Source: Paenibacillus sp. LHD-117 (GTDB lineage: Bacteria; Bacillota; Bacilli; Paenibacillales; Paenibacillaceae). From it: a stretch of 64,000 nucleotides of DNA. Below the pieces are notes generated by a model, which saw nothing but the letters and a program-made list of their open reading frames with translations, made no database searches and was not told the DNA's origin. The translations under genes were made by a program, and so were the position numbers. The stretch lies in contig NZ_JAVFVT010000034.1 in the NCBI RefSeq assembly GCF_030929555.1, forward strand, positions 1 to 64,000, given 5' to 3'. Every line of letters starts with the position of its first letter. Position 1 is the stretch's first letter. Positions 57,785-64,000 of this stretch are shown piece by piece.

Positions 57785-58545
57785 TGAGAAAAAAATTAGC
57801 CGCCCAATTGTTTACGCTTCGAAATGAAGTCAAGCGCGATTTCCCCGGCACGTTAAAGGAATTGAAGCAGATGGGCTGGGCGGGCGTTCAGATTGACGGC
57901 CTCCACGGATACGATCCGAGGGAAATCTCCGGCGTGATGAAGGAATTCGGTCTGCAAGCGGCAGGGATGCATGTCGGGCTGGAACGAATGAAACATGACC
58001 TGGAAGCCGTATTGGAAGAAGGAAGATTGTTCGGCACCAAAGATATGATCTGTCATTCCCTGCCTGTACAGCTGCAGAACGAACCGGGATACCGGGCGGT
58101 TAGAAACGATCTGCTGGACATCTCGAAGAAAGTGTCTCCACTCGGATATCGGGTCGGCTATCACAATCATGACTTTGAATTTCATACCTCCGTAGACGGA
58201 CGGTACGCTTTGGACTATTTGCTTGAGCCGGACCTGGAGAGTCCTATATTCGCCGAGATTGATACCTATTGGGTGAAAAAAGCGAAGGTCGATCCTCTTT
58301 CTTACATAAAGGCCTATTCGAATCGCATGCCTATTCTTCATCTGAAGGATATGACGCTGGACGAATCGTCTTATTTCACGGAGATAGGCAATGGAGTGAT
58401 CGACTTCGCGCCGATCATTCGATGGGGCGAAGCGAACGGAGTGGAGTGGTATGCCGTCGAGCAGGATTATTGCCCGGGAAGCCCGATGGAAAGTTTGGCC
58501 GTAAGCTTCGAGAATCTCATGAGAATCTCGACGGAAGTCGAGTGA
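57784..58545 (+). CDS. Sugar phosphate isomerase/epimerase (xylose isomerase-like TIM barrel)
   Basis: A 253-residue protein, starting at ATG 57784 with a 1-bp overlap of the previous stop (TGATG). It belongs to the AP endonuclease family 2 TIM-barrel fold, with QLFTLRNEVKRDFPGTLKELKQMGW, GYHNHDFEF and HLKDM motifs, and the metal ligands in VEQDYC near the end. IolE/IolI-type inosose or hexulose isomerases are relatives. The substrate is probably the ketose linked to the AKR. Confidence 0.88.
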   Translation: MRKKLAAQLFTLRNEVKRDFPGTLKELKQMGWAGVQIDGLHGYDPREISGVMKEFGLQAAGMHVGLERMKHDLEAVLEEGRLFGTKDMICHSLPVQLQNEPGYRAVRNDLLDISKKVSPLGYRVGYHNHDFEFHTSVDGRYALDYLLEPDLESPIFAEIDTYWVKKAKVDPLSYIKAYSNRMPILHLKDMTLDESSYFTEIGNGVIDFAPIIRWGEANGVEWYAVEQDYCPGSPMESLAVSFENLMRISTEVE

Positions 58546-58546
58546 T

Positions 58547-59278
58547 ATGGATCTTCTGTTCAATCCGGAAGTATGGCGCATTAGCCAGTTCGAATTGACG
58601 ATCCGAATTCTTCTCGCATTGGTGCTAGGGGGGATGATCGGCTTCGAGCGCGAGCTCGGCGGGCATTCCGCGGGCTTTCGGACGCACATTCTGGTTTGCA
58701 TGGGATCGGCCGTTATCGTGTTATTGTCGATGTACGGCTTTGCCGCATTCGCATCGGAGCCGAACGTGCGATTGGATCCTGCACGGCTTGCCGCGCAAGT
58801 GATCAGCGGCATTGGTTTTATCGGAGCGGGTACGATTATGCGAAACGGGCTTAACGTATCCGGATTGACGACGGCGGCATCGCTATGGGTTTCCGCTGCG
58901 ATCGGGCTTTCGGCAGGTGCCGGATTTTATTATTGCGCAGTCATATCGACCGTTCTGGTGGTGATAAGCTTGTTTGCGCTAAACAAGGTGGAAAAGCTGT
59001 TCTCGCGAACGAAAAAAGTGCGGGAATTGTTGATCAAAATGGATCATCGTTCATCGGGGCTGGGCTTCGTATTAACGCACTTGAACCGGAGCGGCCTGCA
59101 AATCAACAAGCTTTCTGTGGATAACGACGGAGAATCGCCTTCGCCTGCGAACGAGCGCTATTTAATCATACGCATTCAAGTAAAGCTGAAAAAAGTCAGC
59201 AAATACGAACAGATCATAGCCTCGCTGATTGAAATGGAAGGCGTCGTCGGATTGGAAACCGTCGATCTGATGGCCTGA
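58547..59278 (+). CDS. MgtC/SapB-family membrane protein
   Basis: A 243-residue protein. Four or five helices in the N-terminal 150 residues contain the family motif GGMIGFERELGGHSAGFRTHILVCMGSA and GIGFIGAGTIMRNG. The C-terminal domain of about 85 residues has an ACT-like pattern with a final VVGLETV. MgtC proteins are linked to magnesium limitation and ATP synthase control in pathogens. Its place inside a sugar operon, 1 bp after the isomerase stop, is unusual. Confidence 0.88.
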   Translation: MDLLFNPEVWRISQFELTIRILLALVLGGMIGFERELGGHSAGFRTHILVCMGSAVIVLLSMYGFAAFASEPNVRLDPARLAAQVISGIGFIGAGTIMRNGLNVSGLTTAASLWVSAAIGLSAGAGFYYCAVISTVLVVISLFALNKVEKLFSRTKKVRELLIKMDHRSSGLGFVLTHLNRSGLQINKLSVDNDGESPSPANERYLIIRIQVKLKKVSKYEQIIASLIEMEGVVGLETVDLMA

Positions 59279-59349
59279 CCATACATGGATGACATGTCGC
59301 CATATGCAATTAAAACATTCCTGCTCGAAATTCAGGAGGCGGATATCGC

Positions 59350-60060
59350 ATGAGAAGAACAATGGTTGCAGCCCATACGGGCTGCGGGATTTACCCGGAC
59401 AACACAATGGCTTCCTTCCTAGAAGGCATGCAGCTAGGAGCCGATATCGTCGAAGTCGACGTTCGCGCGGCAAGCGATGGCACTGCCGTCCTGCTGCATG
59501 ACGATTCGCCTTATCTGCATACGCATTCCTACGAACAGGTGAACGATCCGGCTATCCGGACGCTGATTGATCCGGCGTACGCGGATCATGAGATCGCTGC
59601 ATTGGAACAAGCGCTCCGGGTTTCGGAGCCGCATGGCACCATGTTGAATCTGGATGTGAAGACGGCCTCCGGTATTGATCCTGCGATCCGGCTTATACGC
59701 CAGTACGAAGTCCAGAAGCGGGCTTTTATTACAGGATGCTCAGACGGGATAACGGATCGTTATCCGGATATTCAAGTGATGATGAATACGCCCGACATGC
59801 TGACGATGGACCAAATGGAGCATTACGGCGAATTCGCGGCAAATCTGTGCAACGAAGCGTTGCAAGGAGGATATGTCGGACTCAACATGAACGGCTTTAC
59901 TTGTCTTCCTCCAATCGTATCGCGCGCCCATTCCGCCGGATTGAAAGTATGGGTCTATACGGTGAACGACCGCGCGTTGATGCAATGGTTTTTAGCCATG
60001 GGCGTTGACGCCATTACGACGAGAGCGCCCCAATTGCTGATGAGTTTATTAGAAGAATAG
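59350..60060 (+). CDS. Glycerophosphodiester phosphodiesterase-family protein
   Basis: A 236-residue GDPD TIM barrel behind aggaggcgg. The usual start HRG...PENT is here HTGCGIYPDNTMASF; then EVDVRAASDGTAVLLHDDSPY holds the conserved Glu-Asp and His. DVKTASGIDPAIRLI and VYTVNDRALMQWFLAMGVDAITTRAP complete the fold. The Arg after the catalytic His is replaced by Thr and Glu by Asp, so activity may be altered. It ends the AKR operon. It might cleave glycerophospho-sugars or have adapted to another phosphodiester. Confidence 0.82.
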   Translation: MRRTMVAAHTGCGIYPDNTMASFLEGMQLGADIVEVDVRAASDGTAVLLHDDSPYLHTHSYEQVNDPAIRTLIDPAYADHEIAALEQALRVSEPHGTMLNLDVKTASGIDPAIRLIRQYEVQKRAFITGCSDGITDRYPDIQVMMNTPDMLTMDQMEHYGEFAANLCNEALQGGYVGLNMNGFTCLPPIVSRAHSAGLKVWVYTVNDRALMQWFLAMGVDAITTRAPQLLMSLLEE

Positions 60061-60096
60061 CCCAATAAAACTATAGCAATTAAATGGGCAGTCTGG

Positions 60097-60166
60097 TATA
60101 ATCCATACAAGGAAAGCGCTTACGAGCCATCCCTTTTATTTTTAGCGCAACATGGTAACGCTTCCA
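60097..60166 (+). promoter_or_regulatory. Upstream region of the sugar ABC operon: -10, cre-like site and operator copy
   Basis: TATAAT lies at 60097-60102. A few bases on, ggaaagcgcttacg (60111-60124) resembles a CcpA catabolite-responsive element. A one-mismatch copy of the palindromic motif, TGGTAACGCTTCCA, is at 60153-60166. The -35 hexamer is poor. Together this suggests carbon-catabolite control plus a substrate-specific repressor. Confidence 0.55.
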
Positions 60167-60339
60167 GAAAATTTAGTTCCGCAAGCTCGTTTTTACAAAG
60201 AATTATCGAAAAGCTAACTTGAAGTGTCTTGTACGAAAGAATGATTACGGTTATGATGAATTCGACGAACTGACATGCACCATTTTAACTTGAAAATAAG
60301 GGGGGACATGAAAATAATCAGAGGCGCCGAAAATGTTTA

Positions 60340-60353
60340 TGGAATCGATACCA
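60340..60353 (+). promoter_or_regulatory. Operator-like palindrome before the ABC permease gene
   Basis: TGGAATCGATACCA, identical to the site at 56779, 30 bp before the permease ATG. It links the transporter operon to the AKR operon. Confidence 0.75.
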
Positions 60354-60383
60354 GATTACGATGGAAAAAGGTGATATTGTCCT

Positions 60384-61331
60384 ATGAAGCCAACCTCCAT
60401 AACCTTGAAGCGGAACAAGGTTGACCGAAAGTTATGGAAAAACATAGTTAAGCACCGTTACTTGTATTTCATGTTGTTGCCTTGTATCTTGTTTTTTATC
60501 GTTTTTTCCTATATCCCGATGGGCGGATTGCTTCTAGCCTTTAAGGAATACAAGTTCAATAAGGGCATTCTCGGCAGCCCATGGATCGGATTCGAATATT
60601 TCCAAACGTTCTTCAATTCGTATCAGAGCGCAGAGCTTATCAGAAACACGCTTATTATCAGCAGTATGAAGTTGTTTTTGTACTTGCCCTTTCCGATCCT
60701 GTTAGCGTTGATGTTCAACGAAATCCGTAACAGGTGGTTCAAAAATATATCGCAAAGCATCCTTTATTTGCCGCATTTTATATCCTGGGTTGTCGTCGTA
60801 GGTTTGGTCCAGCGGATTTTGGCTCCCGATACCGGATTGCTGAATCAAGCCATAACCAAATTGGGCGGCGACGGCAGCACGTTTTTTATGATGGAACCCC
60901 GCTATTTTTACGAAATTATGTTCGGGAGCCACTTGTGGAAGTCGATTGGTTGGGATTCGATCATCTACATGGCGGCGATCGCCGGAATTAATCCAGATAT
61001 GTATGAAGCGGCCAAAATTGACGGAGCTAACAAATTCCGCGAAATGTGGAACATCACGCTGCCTTCTATTACCCCGACGATTGTCATTCTGTTTATTCTG
61101 TCGCTCGGCAACATCTTGTCCGCCGGATTCGACCAATTATACTTGCTTCGTACGCCGGGAAACATGCATCTTTCGGACATATTGGATACTTACGTTATCC
61201 GGATAGGCTTGCAAGGAGGTCAATACGGATATGCGACCGCGGTCGGATTGATGCAAGGTTTGATCGGATTGATATTGGTTATTCTGGCGAATCGGATTTC
61301 CCGCAAAGTTTCGGACACGTCTTTGTGGTAA
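60384..61331 (+). CDS. Carbohydrate ABC transporter permease, LplB type
   Basis: A 315-residue permease; the ATG follows aaggtgat. Six helices; the EAA loop is AAKIDGANKFREMWNITLPSITPTI near residue 215. The N-terminus (KRNKVDRKLWKNIVKHRYLYFMLLPCILFFIVFSYIPMGG) is typical of LplB/YtcP-like permeases of Paenibacilli. It is the first gene of an operon with a solute-binding lipoprotein and a second permease. The ATPase is not encoded here; such systems usually share an MsmX-type ATPase. Confidence 0.92.
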   Translation: MKPTSITLKRNKVDRKLWKNIVKHRYLYFMLLPCILFFIVFSYIPMGGLLLAFKEYKFNKGILGSPWIGFEYFQTFFNSYQSAELIRNTLIISSMKLFLYLPFPILLALMFNEIRNRWFKNISQSILYLPHFISWVVVVGLVQRILAPDTGLLNQAITKLGGDGSTFFMMEPRYFYEIMFGSHLWKSIGWDSIIYMAAIAGINPDMYEAAKIDGANKFREMWNITLPSITPTIVILFILSLGNILSAGFDQLYLLRTPGNMHLSDILDTYVIRIGLQGGQYGYATAVGLMQGLIGLILVILANRISRKVSDTSLW

Positions 61332-61339
61332 CGATTCCA
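61326..61339 (+). promoter_or_regulatory. Operator-like palindrome overlapping the permease stop
   Basis: TGGTAACGATTCCA fits the same TGGWAWCGATWCCA palindrome and includes the TAA stop (within TGGTAA). It lies 82 bp before the solute-binding protein start. It could be an internal operator, or part of a stacked-up roadblock. Confidence 0.6.
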
Positions 61340-61420
61340 TGTTGTGATGTCCATCTTCCTGGTGGGAGACGTCGCAAGACGTATTTCATAAAACAATTTA
61401 ATCGAAAAGGGGAAAAACGC

Positions 61421-63157
61421 ATGAGCAAAAAATGGGCAAAGTATTTTGCGATTCCTTTGATGGCGATGATGCTGATCGTCGCAGGCTGCTCGAAAGGCGG
61501 CAATGACGTGAAGCCTTCGGAATCGGGCAATGACGGCACGCCTTCGGTTGCGCCGGAGGGTAAGCCGGAAACGTGGATTGCCGACCGTAAAATCAAAGGA
61601 CTTGTGTTTATGGGCACCGACGATTATACAGAAGAAATGAACCCGGAAATATTGGCCAAAATCAAAGAACGGACCGGAATCGATTTCGAAATCGAAATCA
61701 TGAAAGCCGAAAGGTCCATCGACGGACTTGTAGCGGGCATCGCGGCGAACGATTTGCCGGATTTCATCGCCTTCTATTTGAACAATAGCGGACGGCCGGA
61801 AATGCAGGTTGTAATGAAAGCGGCCAGGGAAGGCATGTTTACCGATTTGACGCCGCTTATCAAAGACACGAAAGTATACAGCAAATATTTGCAGGACGGT
61901 TATTTGCCAATCGACACGCAATACGGCGTTATGTTCCGTCCGGAATTCAACGGTTCCACCTACTTCGTGCACATGAACGTCAACCGTCAAGGCGGCTATG
62001 ATTCGCGCAAATATGTCGGCGGTCCATATATCCGCAAAGATATCGCAGAAGCGCTTGGCGTAGATCCCAGCTCGATCAAAACGACGGAGCAATTATATGA
62101 GCTGGCGAAACAGATCAAAGCGGGAGGGTTCAAGGACAAAAACGGCAAAGACGTTGTGCCGATCGGACCTGCCTACTGGGGCGGCAAAGAAGTAGGCCGA
62201 TTGTTCGCCGATCTCCAGTGGGGCGAAGCCGAGCAATGGATCAAACCGGACGAAAGCGGCAAGATGCTGCATGAAGTTCAAACGCCGGTCGCCTTGCAAA
62301 AAGTCGGCTATGTCCAGAAGCTGTTGAACGAGAAATTGCTGCAGCCGGAGTTCTTTACGATCGACGAAACGCAGGCAACGGAAGGCGCGCTGAACGGCAC
62401 TTGGGGAATTATCGCGGATATGCATAACTACCAGGAATTCAATCAAGACATGCATTATCTTCCGATCGGTCCGTTGAACACTCTGGACGGCGAATACAAG
62501 ATGCAGGTTGACTTCAAGTCGGGCTACTCCGCATGGGCGATTCCCGCGACGACCAAGAAACCGGAAGAAGTCGTTCGATTCGCGGATTATCTTGCATCCC
62601 GTGAAGGCAAGCTTCTTTGGATGTACGGGTTGGAAGGCCGCGACTACACATTGGGCGCGGACGGCAATCCGCTTGTGAAGCAGGAAGTCATCGATCTGAA
62701 GGAAAGCGATCCTAATGCGGCCAAAAAACTCGGATTCGGCGGCGTAAGAAACTGGTGGGGCGAATTGCTGGGCAGCACGGACATCGACAGAATGGCGGAT
62801 TACGGCGAGATGGAATACGGCGAGAAGCTGAAAGAAGCGACGAGCCAAGGCGCGCTGAATATCGCCGAATACTGGAAGTGGGACGAGAAACGGAAAAACG
62901 CGGACGTCGTTGATGCTTACGCTCCATTGTCTTTCCTGAGCGAGTTCGACAGAGGCGCGGATTTGAAAGCCGCGTTCGATAACTACAGAGACAGCTTGGT
63001 CAGAGCTTACTACAGCAAAAATACGGACGAAGCAAAGGAAATTTTGGACAGCGCTTTGAAGCAGATGCAGGCTGCCGGATTGGACGATTATTTAAAGCTG
63101 GTCGAAGAAAAAAATGCGGATCCCATCACGAAAGTGAAGTTTAGATCTTCGTACTAA
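61421..63157 (+). CDS. Extracellular solute-binding lipoprotein, LplA type
   Basis: About 578 residues from ATG 61421, 7-8 nt after aaaagggg; the longer frame starting at 61046 is only overlap with the permease gene. Lipobox LIVAGC with Cys at residue 22, then a Gly/Ser-rich linker. The rest is a type 1 (family 1) solute-binding fold with IEIMKAERSIDGLVAG, YLPIDTQYGVMF and LYELAKQIKAGGFKDKNGKDVVPIGPA. Large size matches the LplA/YtcQ family of oligosaccharide binders. It is flanked by the two permeases. Confidence 0.92.
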   Translation: MSKKWAKYFAIPLMAMMLIVAGCSKGGNDVKPSESGNDGTPSVAPEGKPETWIADRKIKGLVFMGTDDYTEEMNPEILAKIKERTGIDFEIEIMKAERSIDGLVAGIAANDLPDFIAFYLNNSGRPEMQVVMKAAREGMFTDLTPLIKDTKVYSKYLQDGYLPIDTQYGVMFRPEFNGSTYFVHMNVNRQGGYDSRKYVGGPYIRKDIAEALGVDPSSIKTTEQLYELAKQIKAGGFKDKNGKDVVPIGPAYWGGKEVGRLFADLQWGEAEQWIKPDESGKMLHEVQTPVALQKVGYVQKLLNEKLLQPEFFTIDETQATEGALNGTWGIIADMHNYQEFNQDMHYLPIGPLNTLDGEYKMQVDFKSGYSAWAIPATTKKPEEVVRFADYLASREGKLLWMYGLEGRDYTLGADGNPLVKQEVIDLKESDPNAAKKLGFGGVRNWWGELLGSTDIDRMADYGEMEYGEKLKEATSQGALNIAEYWKWDEKRKNADVVDAYAPLSFLSEFDRGADLKAAFDNYRDSLVRAYYSKNTDEAKEILDSALKQMQAAGLDDYLKLVEEKNADPITKVKFRSSY

Positions 63158-63182
63158 TCGTTAATTTCCGCAGATTAAGGTC

Positions 63183-63214
63183 GGCGGTTTGATATGCAAA
63201 ACGTTCAAACCGCC
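63183..63214 (+). terminator. Hairpin between solute-binding protein and second permease
   Basis: A perfect 10-bp stem (ggcggtttga / tcaaaccgcc) with a 12-nt loop and no T-run. In binding-protein operons such structures stabilise the upstream message and lower expression of the permease. Confidence 0.7.
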
Positions 63215-63240
63215 CGGCTTTCCCAAGGAGGATGGAGTAA

Positions 63241-64000
63241 GTGGTGAACGAATTTTATAAGCTGAGCGTTGGCGAAAAAATATTCAGGATCGTCAACTAC
63301 TTGCTTATTATAGCGCTGTGTCTGTCGATCATCCTTCCCTTTTTGAACATTACGGCTCTCGCTTTTAATCCCGGCAAAGATGCGGAAAGAGGCGGCATCT
63401 ATTTCTTGCCGAGAATATGGTCGCTGGAAAATTTCGAAAAGGTGTTTCAAGCGTCAAACATAGCGACCGCATTCGGCGTTTCGGTTTTTCGCACGGTTGT
63501 CGGGACGGTTTCCAGCGTTTTTTTGACGGCCGCGGCAGCTTATGCGCTGAAGAGCAAGACGCTTCCCGGCGGCAAATTTTTGATGATGCTCATTTTTTTC
63601 ACCATGTTGTTCAGCGGGGGAATTATTCCTTATTACATGCTTCTTAAATCGGTGCATTTGACGAACAACATTTGGGTCTATGTCATTCCGAGCTTGTACA
63701 GCGCATGGAATTTAATCATTTTCAGAACTTTTTTCCAGCAGCTTCATCCTAGTTTGGAAGAGTCCGCGCGAATTGACGGCTATAATGATTTTTCGATTTT
63801 TTTGCGCATCATTATGCCGCTCAGCCGTCCGGTCGTCGCGGTCATTGCGTTGTTTAACGCGGTCAATCATTGGAACGATTGGTTCACCGGAACGTTCTAT
63901 GTTCGCTCGGCCGAGCTGCGCCCGTTGTCTACCTTGATGCAGGAAATGCTGATGAGCGCGCAAGCGATGAGGGAAACGCTGGAGCAGGCGGCGGGCCAAT
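63241..64000 (+). CDS. Carbohydrate ABC transporter permease, LplC type (cut by the window end)
   Basis: A GTG start (63241, with a second GTG at 63244) 9 nt after aaggagg. The frame is open to the end of the window, about 253 codons. Several helices; EAA loop ESARIDGYNDFSIFLRIIMPLSRPVVA. The start (EFYKLSVGEKIFRIVNYLLIIAL) is typical of LplC/YtcP permeases. It pairs with the LplB-type permease at 60384. Missing about 40 C-terminal residues, judged from family length. Confidence 0.92.
   Translation, partial: MVNEFYKLSVGEKIFRIVNYLLIIALCLSIILPFLNITALAFNPGKDAERGGIYFLPRIWSLENFEKVFQASNIATAFGVSVFRTVVGTVSSVFLTAAAAYALKSKTLPGGKFLMMLIFFTMLFSGGIIPYYMLLKSVHLTNNIWVYVIPSLYSAWNLIIFRTFFQQLHPSLEESARIDGYNDFSIFLRIIMPLSRPVVAVIALFNAVNHWNDWFTGTFYVRSAELRPLSTLMQEMLMSAQAMRETLEQAAGQ

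Noticed and set aside
61046..61420. Long N-terminal extension of the solute-binding protein frame
   Set aside because: It overlaps the permease gene and precedes a clear lipoprotein signal at 61421.
1..64000. CRISPR arrays, prophage structural genes, rRNA and tRNA genes
   Set aside because: No regularly spaced repeats, phage structural or integrase genes, rRNA segments or cloverleaf sequences were seen on either strand.

Overview
The window reads as a chromosomal segment of a Gram-positive, endospore-former-type bacterium, most likely Paenibacillaceae (Paenibacillus or Cohnella-like). This rests on strong AGGAGG ribosome sites with many GTG and TTG starts, an S-layer-homology protein, copper-amine-oxidase 'stalk' domains, an LplB/LplC-type sugar transporter, many AraC and Gfo/Idh/MocA genes, and DUF2975/YozG-type pairs. 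No rRNA, tRNA or CRISPR was found. Genes between about 28 and 43 kb are GC-rich. The stretches around 14.4-17.6 kb and 43.4-47 kb are AT-rich and contain broken genes and repeats, as expected of accessory DNA.

Layout. 1-2 kb: a 118-bp repeat, a small secreted protein, gene debris and an APH-like kinase. 2.1-4.7 kb (minus strand): a compact candidate RiPP locus made of a 28-residue peptide gene that is not an obvious ORF call, an intrinsic terminator, a ThiF/E1-like enzyme with a PqqD-like N-terminus, and a PqqD-plus-HExxH membrane peptidase. 4.9-11.7 kb: a stalk/propeller secreted protein, a NarL-type two-component pair and an ABC-2 exporter (one ATPase, two permeases). 11.8-13 kb: a DUF2975-HTH-DUF2975 trio. 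13-18 kb: an FAD monooxygenase, small membrane proteins and lipoproteins, a 5'-truncated S1 protease, and the second copy of the 118-bp repeat. 18.2-20.1 kb: ECF sigma factor and DUF4179 anti-sigma. 20.1-21.4 kb: DoxX-ArsR-SRPBCC operon with two visible operators. 21.5-28 kb: mixed housekeeping and accessory genes (YdeI-like, hydrolase, DinG-like helicase, GNAT, DUF421).

28-43.2 kb is a uronate/pectin-sugar region: three Gfo/Idh/MocA dehydrogenases, two AraC regulators, glucuronate isomerase (uxaC), KduI, a DeoR regulator and KduD. An ArgD-like aminotransferase, an SLH protein and an OmpR-type two-component pair are interspersed. 43.6-52.3 kb is a two-peptide (class IIb-like) bacteriocin locus: a LuxR-type regulator, two double-glycine precursors rich in GxxxG, a probable immunity protein, a C39 peptidase/ABC exporter, an HlyD-like adaptor and, unusually for a monoderm, a TolC-like protein. 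Three paralogues of a GyrI-like effector-binding family sit in it, two of them interrupted by in-frame stops. 52.4-56.6 kb: a GumN/TraB-like protein, a 207-bp MITE-like element and a second ABC-2 exporter.

56.8-64 kb: an aldo/keto reductase, sugar isomerase, MgtC and GDPD operon followed by an LplB-type permease, solute-binding lipoprotein and LplC-type permease (cut by the window end). Both units carry copies of one palindromic motif, TGGWAWCGATWCCA; three of the copies are phased exactly 23 bp apart, which suggests a LacI-family regulon.
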